Below, in pieces: positions 7,076 through 15,312 of a stretch of 36,195 nucleotides of DNA. Position 1 is the first letter of the stretch, and each line of letters opens with the position of its first letter. A program made the position numbers and the translations under genes. The notes under the pieces were generated by a model. The model ran no database searches, was not told where the DNA came from, and saw only the letters and a program-made list of their open reading frames with translations. This stretch comes from Puia dinghuensis (lineage in GTDB: Bacteria; Bacteroidota; Bacteroidia; Chitinophagales; Chitinophagaceae). The stretch is taken from contig JAMFSL010000004.1 in assembly GCA_026225275.1 (NCBI GenBank), positions 1 through 36,195 on the forward strand, in the 5' to 3' direction.

Positions 7076-8134
7076 TTATATTTCCGCCAGGGTAACCTGA
7101 TCGGGGTGAACGGTGAGGGTGTGAGGTATACCGTATTTGAAGGCATAGTTTTCCGGCTGGTGGCCGACGGGAAAATTAAAGCAGACGGGGTAACTGTAGG
7201 GTTTCACCCTGTCCGTTACGATATCATAGACCGTGCGCCCGAAGTCATCGCCGGGATCATCTGGTTTGACTTTGAATCCGCCGATGATGAGACCGGCCAG
7301 CCGGTCGAGCTTTCCGGTACGCTGAAGGTGCCAGAACATGCGATCGATGCTGTACAGATATTCGCCGGTGTCTTCCACGAACAGGATCTTTCCGGCCGTA
7401 TCGATATCGGAAATGGTGCCGGCGAGGCTTTCGATCGTCTTGAGGTTGCCGCCGATCAGCTGACCTTCGGCCGATCCGGCCCGGTTAAGGTCGTATGGCG
7501 GGGTAGTATATTGCATTTTCTTATCTCCGCTAAGCGCCTGACGAAGGGAAAGGATAGAGGCCACCTGAACGGGTTCTGCCTTTGACCAGTCATCCGGAAA
7601 GCTGTTGCACATTTTGGAATGAATGGATGCGATGTGCAGATTGGTATGAATATGGCAAAGGAGGACGGTGATATCGCTGAAGCCGATGATCCATTTAGGA
7701 TGTTGCAGCAGGGAAGAAAAATTCAATCCGTCGACAATATGAACGGCGCCATAGCCGCCGCGAGCGCAGAGGATAGCGTTGACAGCGGGATCGTCGAGCA
7801 TTTGCTGGAAGTCGGCGAGTCTTTCGGCATCGGTGCCGCCGAAGGTGAAGTCTTTTTTTCCGACAGTGTCGCCGACCTTGATATGGAAACCCCAGCTTTC
7901 TATCTGCTGGATTGCGGGCTGGATCTCTTTCGGGGTGATGTTTCCGGCGGGACAGGTGATGCCGATCGTATCGCCGGGCCGAAGGTAGGGAGGGATCAGG
8001 AGGATGGAGGAGGGTGCCGAATCCCGGCGGATTTCGCCTGATTGGGAAGCGGCAGTCTGGCGTGTTTGGCTGGTTGCCCATGCAGACTCCATCGCGCCAA
8101 TACTTAGTAAGGAAAGAAAGTTTTTTCGATTCAT
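7076..8134 (-). CDS. S66 family LD-carboxypeptidase, probably exported form
   Basis: A 352-residue S66 peptidase with an N-terminal extension of about 45 residues compared with its neighbour. It opens with NRKNFLSLLSIGAMESAWA, which resembles an export signal (Tat-like but with RK in place of RR and a weak hydrophobic core), then a Ser/Gln-rich linker before IPPYLRPGDTIGITCPAG. Catalytic residues are Ser153 in GFSDIT, Glu254 in FVEDTGEY and His325 in FPVGHQPEN. The expected reaction is LD-carboxypeptidase cleavage of peptidoglycan peptides. By eye it shares well under two thirds of residues with the S66 gene at 4520-5437, so the duplication is old. Export is inferred and uncertain. Confidence 0.88.
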   Translation of the reverse strand: MNRKNFLSLLSIGAMESAWATSQTRQTAASQSGEIRRDSAPSSILLIPPYLRPGDTIGITCPAGNITPKEIQPAIQQIESWGFHIKVGDTVGKKDFTFGGTDAERLADFQQMLDDPAVNAILCARGGYGAVHIVDGLNFSSLLQHPKWIIGFSDITVLLCHIHTNLHIASIHSKMCNSFPDDWSKAEPVQVASILSLRQALSGDKKMQYTTPPYDLNRAGSAEGQLIGGNLKTIESLAGTISDIDTAGKILFVEDTGEYLYSIDRMFWHLQRTGKLDRLAGLIIGGFKVKPDDPGDDFGRTVYDIVTDRVKPYSYPVCFNFPVGHQPENYAFKYGIPHTLTVHPDQVTLAEI

Positions 8135-8189
8135 CTTTACAATATAATTATAATTAATATTGCGAGTTTAAAATTACTACTTTTAATAC
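8135..8189. promoter_or_regulatory. AT-rich divergent promoter region
   Basis: This 55-base gap separates divergent starts at 8134 (minus) and 8190 (plus) and is strikingly AT-rich. Sequences one base off the -7 box TAnnTTTG occur on both strands (TACTTTTA at 8178-8185; TAATTTTA on the minus strand), but neither has a TTG at the right distance. Promoter activity is inferred from the gene layout. Confidence 0.3.
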
Positions 8190-9062
8190 ATGCGTTCTTT
8201 ATTGGCAATCTTATTGTTATTGTCATCAGTGATGGGAGGAAGATTGCGGGCACAGGATCTGACCGGACAATGGACAGGGACTGCCACCGGCGATGGGTCG
8301 GACACCCATCAAAAGATAGTCCTGACGATTACAGAAGGCGATTCAGCGGTAGCCGGCGTATTGCATTGGTATTTCCCCGAGACGCAATACATCAGACATC
8401 TTATTATCAGCGGACGATTTTATGGTAAGGATTCGGTGCTGACCATCCGGGAAGACAGTTCCATGGCTGCCGCGATGGGCGATTCCGGTCGTGCAGGGTC
8501 CGGCTTTCACGTTCTATATTACCGGCGGACCCCTGGTCGCAGGGATGAGTTGGAAGGTCATTGGGAGAATGCCGCGGGTCCGCAGAGCGCAACGGGTTCA
8601 GGGGGAGGGGAAGTGGGTTCGATGGCCATCCGGCTGGAGAAAAAGGCGCCTCCTTTTATTCCGGTGGTCATACCGCCCCGGAAGAAAAAAGATTCAGCTC
8701 AATTAAAGGCTTTACAGGACAGGCAGACTCCGGTGATAGCGACTATTCCTGTCCGGGGTACCGACACGGTCACTGTCACGCTGTATGACAATGGCGAGAT
8801 CGATGGGGATTCTGTGAGCTTGTATATGAACAACGAACTATTACTACAGCATTATAAGCTGACGGCTCAACCGAAAGTTCTGCTGGTGGCCATCGACAAG
8901 AGTCAACCTATCAACAGGCTGGTACTTTTCGCGGAGAACCTGGGCACGTTGCCGCCGAATACGGCATTGATGGAGGTGACTGTTCATGGAAAGACGTATG
9001 AGCTTTTTCTATCCACCGATTACAAGAAAAATGCATCCGTAGAGTTCGCATTGCAGGAGTGA
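8190..9062 (+). CDS. Secreted protein of unknown function
   Basis: I do not recognise a named family. The 290-residue protein has a clear signal peptide with a probable cut near LRA-Q (residue 21). Its N-terminal half begins DLTGQWTGTATGD, the opening of many Bacteroidota beta-barrel-like secreted domains, and includes GVLHWYFPETQ. After a Pro/Lys-rich linker (about 153-170) comes a beta-rich domain with TVTVTLYDNGEIDGDSVSLY and LVLFAENLGTLPPNTALM. Domains of that look occur at the C-terminus of other secreted Bacteroidota proteins. No catalytic residues are obvious. It precedes metG by 53 bases on the same strand. Confidence 0.75.
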   Translation: MRSLLAILLLLSSVMGGRLRAQDLTGQWTGTATGDGSDTHQKIVLTITEGDSAVAGVLHWYFPETQYIRHLIISGRFYGKDSVLTIREDSSMAAAMGDSGRAGSGFHVLYYRRTPGRRDELEGHWENAAGPQSATGSGGGEVGSMAIRLEKKAPPFIPVVIPPRKKKDSAQLKALQDRQTPVIATIPVRGTDTVTVTLYDNGEIDGDSVSLYMNNELLLQHYKLTAQPKVLLVAIDKSQPINRLVLFAENLGTLPPNTALMEVTVHGKTYELFLSTDYKKNASVEFALQE

Positions 9063-9087
9063 GCCAAAGGACGTAATTTTGCATCCG

Positions 9088-9096
9088 GCCGAAGGC
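9088..9096. other. GCCGAAGGC hairpin core upstream of metG
   Basis: GGCCGAAGGCC can fold as a tight triloop hairpin 20 bases before the metG start. The same nine-base core recurs inside ftsZ (22086-22094 and 22097-22105) and before ftsI (36156-36164). It lacks a T-run and is not a terminator. Confidence 0.35.
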
Positions 9097-9115
9097 CAGA
9101 CATTAGCGCTACATT

Positions 9116-11239
9116 ATGACAAATTCACCCAAAAGATATCTGATCACTGCAGCATTGCCGTATGCCAATGGGCTGAAGCATATTGGTCACCTGGCCGGAG
9201 CTTATCTGCCGGCGGATATTTATGTACGGTACCTACGGGCGCAAAAGCGTGATGTAGCGTTCATTTGCGGAAGCGATGAGCATGGAACGGCCATTCCTAT
9301 CCAGGCGATGAAAGAAGGTACGACTCCCCGCGCCATTATCGACAAATATCATGAACTGATCCGCCAGAACTTTGCCGACCTGGGGATCTCCTTCGATATC
9401 TATCACCGCACCAGTGAGCCGCTGCATCATGAGACAGCGCAGGAGTTTTTTACCGATCTGAATAGCAGGGGGGAGCTGGAGGTAAAAGAAAGCGAGCAAT
9501 ATTATGATGAGGAAGCGAAGACCTTCCTGGCGGACCGGTATATTGTCGGTACATGCCCAGTATGCGGTAATACGCGCGCCTATGGCGATCAGTGCGAGAA
9601 CTGCGGTACGTCATTAAGTCCGGAAATGCTGCTGAATCCGCACAGTACGCTGAGCGGAAAGCCGCCGGTGAAGCGGAGTACGCGGCACTGGTATCTGCCC
9701 CTGGACAAATATGAGGATTTCCTGCGCGAGTGGATCCTGACCGAGCATAAAGACGACTGGCGGACGAGTGTAGTAGGACAATGCAAGAGCTGGATCGATG
9801 GCGGGCTACAGCCCAGGGCCGTCACGAGGGATCTCGACTGGGGTGTCAAGGTGCCGTTGCCCGATGCGGAGGGCAAGGTATTATATGTATGGTTCGACGC
9901 GCCTATCGGCTATATCAGCGCCACCCGGCAATGGGGTCTGAATACAGGCAAGGACTGGCGGCCGTATTGGTATGACAAGGATACCAAGCTGGTGCATTTT
10001 ATCGGCAAGGACAATATCGTCTTTCATTGCATCATTTTCCCGATCATGCTGAAATTGCATGGGAATATCCTGCCGGACAATGTGCCGGCCAACGAGTTCA
10101 TGAACCTGGAAGGGGACAAGATGAGCACCAGCAGGAACTGGAAACTGGAGATGGAGGACTATATCAATGACTTCATCAAAAAAGATAATGGCGGTACCCA
10201 GCTGGCGGACAGTCTGCGGTATTATTTGACAACGATCGCTCCCGAGACGAAGGACAGTGAGTTCACCTGGAAGGGATTCCAGGATGCAAACAACAGCGAG
10301 CTCGTCAGCAAATTCGGGAACTTCGTCAACCGGACCTTTGTGTTGATGCATAAATTATGCAATGGCAAAGTGCCTCCGCTGCATACCGAACGGTTGGATG
10401 ATGTGGACAGGGAAATGATCATTGCGATCGAGGCGACGGCGATAAAAGTGACGAAACTGTTGGAAGAATACCGGTTCCGCGATGCACAGTTCGAAGTAAT
10501 GATGTTGTCGGACCTTGCCAACAAATACATGCAGAAGAAAGAGCCCTGGATTGTCGCCCGGACGCTGGAAGCGACACCCGGTAATCAGCAGCTGATCGAC
10601 AACTGCCTGCATTTGTGTCTGCAGATCACGGCCAACCTGGCTATCCTGATCAATCCTTTCCTGCCTTTTACCGCCAGGAAGATGCTGTACCTGATGAAAG
10701 TCGTGGAAAAGATGCTGGATTGGGAGAATGCGGGAAAGCTGAAGTTATTGAGTGTAGGGTATAGTCTGCGGGCGCCGGAACTGCTGTTCCGGAAGATAGA
10801 GGATGAGGAAGTAAAGGAGCAGATCGCCAAGTTGCAGGCTGCATCGGCGGCGAGGATAACAGATGGGCCGATAGTGCCGGAAGGGGCGGTGACGAAGGAA
10901 GCGGTGGCCAAGCCGGAGATCGTATATGATGACTTTGCTAAACTGGATCTGCGGGTGGGCACTATCGTCGCCGCGGAAAAAGTGGAGAAAGCCGATAAAT
11001 TATTAAAGCTGAGCGTCGATCTCGGCAGCGAACAACGAACGATCGTATCGGGGATTGCGCTGCATTTTAAGCCGGAGGAGATTGTCGGCCACCAGGTGGT
11101 GGTCGTGGCGAATCTGGCGCCCCGGAAAATGCGGGGTATTGAAAGCAATGGCATGATCCTGATGGCGGAGGATCCAGCCGGCAAGCTACATTTTGTGCAG
11201 CCGGGGTCGACCATCCAGCCTGGCTCCGGGGTCAGTTGA
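9116..11239 (+). CDS. metG: Methionyl-tRNA synthetase with C-terminal tRNA-binding domain
   Basis: This 707-residue enzyme charges tRNA-Met with methionine in the cytoplasm. The class I motifs are HIGH at 22-25 and KMSTS at 335-339. A four-cysteine zinc knuckle is formed by CPVC (147-150) and CENC (160-163). The anticodon-binding helical part follows, and residues about 604-707 (YDDFAKLDLRVGTI... to ESNGMILMAED) are an EMAPII-like OB-fold tRNA-binding domain, which aids dimerisation and tRNA capture. Length and domain order are those of full-length bacterial MetG. The start is the ATG before TNSPKRYLITAALPYANG. No T-box or other leader element is seen in the short upstream gap. Confidence 0.97.
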   Translation: MTNSPKRYLITAALPYANGLKHIGHLAGAYLPADIYVRYLRAQKRDVAFICGSDEHGTAIPIQAMKEGTTPRAIIDKYHELIRQNFADLGISFDIYHRTSEPLHHETAQEFFTDLNSRGELEVKESEQYYDEEAKTFLADRYIVGTCPVCGNTRAYGDQCENCGTSLSPEMLLNPHSTLSGKPPVKRSTRHWYLPLDKYEDFLREWILTEHKDDWRTSVVGQCKSWIDGGLQPRAVTRDLDWGVKVPLPDAEGKVLYVWFDAPIGYISATRQWGLNTGKDWRPYWYDKDTKLVHFIGKDNIVFHCIIFPIMLKLHGNILPDNVPANEFMNLEGDKMSTSRNWKLEMEDYINDFIKKDNGGTQLADSLRYYLTTIAPETKDSEFTWKGFQDANNSELVSKFGNFVNRTFVLMHKLCNGKVPPLHTERLDDVDREMIIAIEATAIKVTKLLEEYRFRDAQFEVMMLSDLANKYMQKKEPWIVARTLEATPGNQQLIDNCLHLCLQITANLAILINPFLPFTARKMLYLMKVVEKMLDWENAGKLKLLSVGYSLRAPELLFRKIEDEEVKEQIAKLQAASAARITDGPIVPEGAVTKEAVAKPEIVYDDFAKLDLRVGTIVAAEKVEKADKLLKLSVDLGSEQRTIVSGIALHFKPEEIVGHQVVVVANLAPRKMRGIESNGMILMAEDPAGKLHFVQPGSTIQPGSGVS

Positions 11240-11291
11240 GACCGCACCTGGGATCGGCAATGACCGCACCTCGGATCGGTAAAGACCGCAC
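11240..11291. repeat. 22-bp tandem repeat directly after metG
   Basis: Starting at the base after the metG TGA are two 22-bp units (11240-11261 and 11262-11283) that begin GACCGCACCT and differ at three positions, followed by eight bases of a third (11284-11291). The repeat is non-coding in its present position and its role is unknown. Confidence 0.8.
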
Positions 11292-11306
11292 GCTGTAATT
11301 ATTAGA

Positions 11307-11336
11307 GGCTGCAGAAATCCTGCGGTGCCGTTTTTT
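11307..11336 (+). terminator. Probable intrinsic terminator of metG
   Basis: GGC (11307-11309) pairs with GCC (11327-11329) and GCAG (11311-11314) with CTGC (11320-11323) around a five-base loop, with an internal bulge. A run of six T follows at 11331-11336. The stem is imperfect, so the call is moderate. Confidence 0.5.
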
Positions 11337-11357
11337 CGTATATAGGGTCTCATTTAC

Positions 11358-11783
11358 ATGGAGAGACGAATACGATACGGAGTTGTTTTCCTTTTTTGTC
11401 TGATAGCAACCCTCTGCATTTACGGCATTTTCTTCCGATCCACTGCTTCCGGCCGTTGTTTGGCCAAAGTGGATTTTGCCATGACCGCGGCTGAATTGGC
11501 GACGGCATTCGATCATAATGAAGCGCTTTCCGATAGTCTATATCTCTATAAGGTCCTGGCGGTAACCGGGCGGGTCCAAAAGGTCCAGAAGGACGAAACC
11601 GGCCACTATTCCATCACGCTGGGAGTCTTGCCAAAGGGGAAAGCCGCTGTGGATTGCCGGCTGGACGATCAGTTCAATCGGGAGTATGCCGTCCTCCAAC
11701 CCGGGGACAGTCTCCGTCTCCTTGGCATCTGCGCCGGCAGGTTGCAGAATGTCATTTTGGTCCAATCTATTATAGAAAAATGA
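11358..11783 (+). CDS. Membrane-anchored OB-fold (tRNA_anti-like) protein
   Basis: A 141-residue protein with one N-terminal membrane segment or uncleaved signal (about 8-26, YGVVFLFCLIATLCIYGIFF). The remainder resembles the tRNA_anti-like OB-fold family: ALSDSLYLYKVLAVTGRV opens the barrel, YSITLG and AVDCRLDD are middle strands, and LQPGDSLRLLGICAGRL-NVILVQ closes it. Bacteroidota members are usually envelope proteins of unknown function and probably do not bind tRNA. It lies behind the metG terminator and appears to be a single-gene unit; no good promoter is seen in the short gap before it. Confidence 0.7.
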   Translation: MERRIRYGVVFLFCLIATLCIYGIFFRSTASGRCLAKVDFAMTAAELATAFDHNEALSDSLYLYKVLAVTGRVQKVQKDETGHYSITLGVLPKGKAAVDCRLDDQFNREYAVLQPGDSLRLLGICAGRLQNVILVQSIIEK

Positions 11784-11949
11784 ACTTTTGTAGTTATTGT
11801 CCGACAAAAACATAAGTGCTATTCCTTAAAACTTTAAAAGTTGATACTTAGCGTTGTTTATTAACGTTACAGTAATGCTAAATCCCGAAGTTTGTAGAAA
11901 ATGATCCAAGGTTGGTCTTTTTGAGGATACAAATTCAAAAAAAGAGTTG

Positions 11950-11978
11950 TTGAAGAAATACGTCGGGGCTTAGATTCG
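11950..11978 (+). promoter_or_regulatory. Possible promoter of the gene at 12030
   Basis: TTG at 11950-11952 is followed after 18 bases by TAGATTCG (11971-11978), one base off the -7 box TAnnTTTG. The surrounding 246-base gap (11784-12029) is AT-rich and holds no gene I can support. Confidence 0.25.
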
Positions 11979-12029
11979 TCGTTTCTATTTCAAGTATATC
12001 CTCGTAAAATCTAATATCTATCATCAGCC

Positions 12030-12668
12030 ATGAAACAGACCTACCAATATCGCATCCTGCCGTATAATCGCTACAGTTCATTCTACCAGGAAAGGGAGAG
12101 TTTCTACCGGAGTTTCATCAATCAATATTATCTGGATTTCGCGCATAACCTCTTGTCCGAGGAGCATGCCGAGTCTTACCTGACCAAAACGCTGATTGCG
12201 CCCCAGGACATCCAGTTCGGCGCCTCCCCACGCAGGGTGATATGGAGTATAGGGATGCCTTCCTTCCAGGTCAAGAATATCAATGATATCCAGGATCATA
12301 AAATACTTTTCTACCGCACCAAGCTGCTACACCAAAAGGTGCTGATACAATTCCATTTTATCAATTCCTACTTTTACTACTCTCAATTAAGTTTTCTTTC
12401 CTTCACTGAAAAGACCAACGACATACTTTTCAATTCTATCAGTAGCAAATATGAGTGTCCGGCCGCATTGATGGGTCAGGCTAAGGCTCATATGACAGAT
12501 ATCTGTGGCAATAAGGTGATCATCGAAAGGGGTGTCTATCTTACTGTCAGCTATATGGCCGGCGACAACTATCCCCGCCTGCTCATGGAACAGCAGATCA
12601 AGGAGCGTCAGAACTTTGTGAGCAAGGCTGACCATTACGAGATTTCCAGATTGAGCAAGGTCCTTTAA
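12030..12668 (+). CDS. Protein of unknown function
   Basis: I do not recognise this 212-residue protein. It has no signal peptide or convincing membrane helix and is rich in Tyr, Phe, Ser and Gln. Features that can be seen: an aromatic N-terminus (YRILPYNRYSSFYQERESFYRS), a central FQVKNINDIQDHKILFYRTK, a Phe/Tyr-rich strand-like piece (IQFHFINSYFYYSQLSFLSF), and a charged C-terminus ending EISRLSKVL. The first two thirds look alpha/beta. The DNA appears somewhat more AT-rich than metG and fadN around it, which could mean late acquisition. It stands alone between metG/OB-fold and the fadN-like gene. It may be restricted to a narrow lineage. Confidence 0.65.
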   Translation: MKQTYQYRILPYNRYSSFYQERESFYRSFINQYYLDFAHNLLSEEHAESYLTKTLIAPQDIQFGASPRRVIWSIGMPSFQVKNINDIQDHKILFYRTKLLHQKVLIQFHFINSYFYYSQLSFLSFTEKTNDILFNSISSKYECPAALMGQAKAHMTDICGNKVIIERGVYLTVSYMAGDNYPRLLMEQQIKERQNFVSKADHYEISRLSKVL

Positions 12669-12825
12669 CAAGGGGCTTTTGATCCAACCACTTTTATGGA
12701 GCCATAACGGGCACCCAGGGGGCCTATGCGTGACCGGTTCAAGCGATTTCAGGAGAAAGCACGGAATAATGATTTTTTCCCTACCTTAGCTCCATATAGT
12801 TGTTTAACTAACTAATTTCATTACC

Positions 12826-15228
12826 ATGAACCGCATCATCAAAAAAGTGGCCGTATTGGGAAGTGGGGTAATGGGGTCGAGGATTGCCTGTCATTTTGCC
12901 GGTATCGGCGTTCCGACTCTTTTACTGGATATAGCTCCGAAGGAACTAACACCGGCAGAATCGGCAAAAAAGCTTACGCTGGACCATCCGGCAGTCCGTA
13001 ACCGGGTCGTGAATGAAGCGTTGGCCGCAGCGATCAAATCCAATCCGTCTCCTCTTTATACCAAGGACGTTGCCACGAGGATCACGACAGGGAACTTCAC
13101 CGATAACATGAAGGATATAGCCGGTTGCGACTGGGTTATAGAAGTGGTGGTAGAAAGGCTTGATATCAAGCAACAGATATTTACCGAGGTGGAGAAATAT
13201 CGCAAGCCAGGTACGCTGATCACGTCCAATACGTCTGGTATTCCCATTCATTTGATGACCGAAGGCCGCAGCGAGGATTTCAAGCGGCATTTCTGCGGCA
13301 CGCATTTTTTCAATCCGCCCCGCTATCTGCGGCTACTGGAGATCATCCCTACCCCGGCCACTGATCCGGCGGTCACCGATTTCCTCCTGCATTACGGGGA
13401 TCTTTACCTGGGAAAGACAACGGTGCTCTGCAAGGATACGCCAGCCTTTATCGCTAACCGGGTTGGGGTATATGGCATCATGGCCATCTTCCGGCTGTTG
13501 GAAAAGATGGGATTGACTATTGATGAAGTGGATGCGTTGACGGGTCCGCTGATCGGCCGGCCCAAGTCGGCTACTTTCCGTACTGCGGATGTGGTGGGGA
13601 TCGACACCCTGGTAAAAGTCGCGAAGGGCGTTGCGGAGAATTGCCCGAATGACGAGCAGCGGGCAGTGTTCAGCATTCCGGCATGGCTGGATAAAATGGT
13701 AGAAAACAAATGGCTGGGAGATAAGACGGGGCAGGGTTTTTTCAAGAAGACCAAGGGCGCTGGAGGAGAGAGAGAGATACTGACCCTGGATCTGAAGACG
13801 ATGGAATATGGGCCGCGGCAGCGGCCGAAATACGCTTCCGCGGAGGCTGCGAAAGCGGTTGACGATCTGAAGACAAGGTTGAAAATGCTGATGCAGGGAA
13901 CGGATAAGGCGGGAGAGTTCATCCGGCATTTTCATTATGGGTTGTTCTCCTATATTTCTTACCGCATTCCCGAGATCTCCGATGAGTTGTATCGGGTGGA
14001 TGATGCGATGATGGCGGGATTTGGCTGGGAGATCGGTGCATTCGAGAGCTGGGATGTGCTGGGAGTGGCGGCGATCATTCCGAAAATGAAGGAAGCGGGT
14101 TATGGGGTAGCTCCCTGGGTAGAGGAGATGCTGGCTGCCGGGATAAAGACTTTCTATAAAATCGAAAACGGCAAGCGGCTATATTATGATGTACCAAGCA
14201 AGGGTTATAAACCGCTTCCTGGCGGAGAGGCTTTCCTGGTGATGAAGAATTTTGCGGGTCAGACGGTGTGGAGCAACAGTGCCTGTCACCTGTATCACCT
14301 GGGCGACGACGTGCTGGGCCTCGAATGGAACACCAAGTTGGGAACCATCGGCGGGGAAGTGCTGGAAGGCATTCAACGGGGCATAGGCATAGCAGAAGAG
14401 AAATACAAGGGTCTTGTTATTGCGGGTGACGGTGGGAATTTCAGTGCGGGCGCCAATGTGGGGCTGATCTTCATGCTGGCTATCGAACAGGATTATGATG
14501 AGTTGGATATGGCGGTGCGGCAATTTCAGGCCACTATGATGCGTGCCCGCTATTCGGCCGTGCCGGTAGTCGTGGCTCCCCATGGGTTGACACTGGGCGG
14601 GGCCTGTGAGCTGAGCCTGCATGCCGACCGTGTTGTGCCGGCAGCGGAATCGTATATCGGGCTGGTAGAGCTGGGTGTCGGGCTGATACCAGGTGGGGGT
14701 GGAACGAAGGAGTTCACGCTCCGGGCTGCTGATGAGATGCATGAGGACGAGCCGGAGACGATCACGTTGAAGGACAGATTTTTCACCATTGCCACCGCGA
14801 AAGTATCCACTTCGGCTTATGAAGCTTTTAACCTGGGTATCCTTAAAAAGGGTCGCGATATCTTCAGTATCAACCAGGGCCGCCGGAGCGCGGAGGCTAA
14901 AACTGCCGTCATCGAATTGTACGATGATGGCTATACGATGCCGGTACCCCGGAAAGATGTGAAGGTACTGGGGCGTTCGGCACTGGGCGCATTGTATGCG
15001 GGTATCCATTCCATGTGGCGGGGGCAGTATGCGACCGATCATGATGTGGTGGTAGCCAAAAAGCTGGCCTATGTCATGTGCGGAGGTGATCTGAGCGAGC
15101 CTACGATGGTGAGCGAGCAATATATTCTGGATCTGGAAAGGGAGGCATTTTTAAGCCTTTGCGGAGAAAAAAAGACGCTGGAAAGGATACAGAGTGTGCT
15201 GAAAGGCGGGAAACCTATCAGGAATTGA
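12826..15228 (+). CDS. fadN: Fused 3-hydroxyacyl-CoA dehydrogenase / enoyl-CoA hydratase (FadN type)
   Basis: An 800-residue bifunctional enzyme of fatty-acid beta-oxidation, cytoplasmic. The dehydrogenase half comes first: NAD-binding LGSGVMGSRI (11-20), catalytic His160 in THFFNPPRY and Glu172 in LLEIIP, and a C-terminal part to about 420. The hydratase half follows: oxyanion-hole segment NFSAGANVG (538-546), Glu595 in GGACELSLHAD and Glu615 in LVELGVGLIPGGGG. Both catalytic glutamates are present. This order and length match B. subtilis FadN (about 790 residues) rather than the reversed order of E. coli FadB. FadN genes often lie with a thiolase and acyl-CoA dehydrogenase; neither is next to this one. 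Confidence 0.9.
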   Translation: MNRIIKKVAVLGSGVMGSRIACHFAGIGVPTLLLDIAPKELTPAESAKKLTLDHPAVRNRVVNEALAAAIKSNPSPLYTKDVATRITTGNFTDNMKDIAGCDWVIEVVVERLDIKQQIFTEVEKYRKPGTLITSNTSGIPIHLMTEGRSEDFKRHFCGTHFFNPPRYLRLLEIIPTPATDPAVTDFLLHYGDLYLGKTTVLCKDTPAFIANRVGVYGIMAIFRLLEKMGLTIDEVDALTGPLIGRPKSATFRTADVVGIDTLVKVAKGVAENCPNDEQRAVFSIPAWLDKMVENKWLGDKTGQGFFKKTKGAGGEREILTLDLKTMEYGPRQRPKYASAEAAKAVDDLKTRLKMLMQGTDKAGEFIRHFHYGLFSYISYRIPEISDELYRVDDAMMAGFGWEIGAFESWDVLGVAAIIPKMKEAGYGVAPWVEEMLAAGIKTFYKIENGKRLYYDVPSKGYKPLPGGEAFLVMKNFAGQTVWSNSACHLYHLGDDVLGLEWNTKLGTIGGEVLEGIQRGIGIAEEKYKGLVIAGDGGNFSAGANVGLIFMLAIEQDYDELDMAVRQFQATMMRARYSAVPVVVAPHGLTLGGACELSLHADRVVPAAESYIGLVELGVGLIPGGGGTKEFTLRAADEMHEDEPETITLKDRFFTIATAKVSTSAYEAFNLGILKKGRDIFSINQGRRSAEAKTAVIELYDDGYTMPVPRKDVKVLGRSALGALYAGIHSMWRGQYATDHDVVVAKKLAYVMCGGDLSEPTMVSEQYILDLEREAFLSLCGEKKTLERIQSVLKGGKPIRN

Positions 15229-15250
15229 CAAGCGGTAGGGCCGGCGGATA

Positions 15251-15270
15251 ATCCGTCGCAGGAGACGGAT
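15251..15270. other. Hairpin between fadN and the thioredoxin gene
   Basis: ATCCGTC (15251-15257) and GACGGAT (15264-15270) form a perfect seven-base stem with a six-base loop, 23 bases after the fadN stop. No T-run follows on either side, so it may be a weak terminator or an mRNA-stabilising element. Confidence 0.35.
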
Positions 15271-15312
15271 GAAGGAACCATGCGGATGAATGAAAAATCA
15301 TAATTTAGTAAA

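Noticed and set aside
14179-15120. Open frame of 313 codons on the minus strand inside fadN
   Set aside because: It is antisense to the conserved hydratase domain, shows no recognisable motif and has no gene context.
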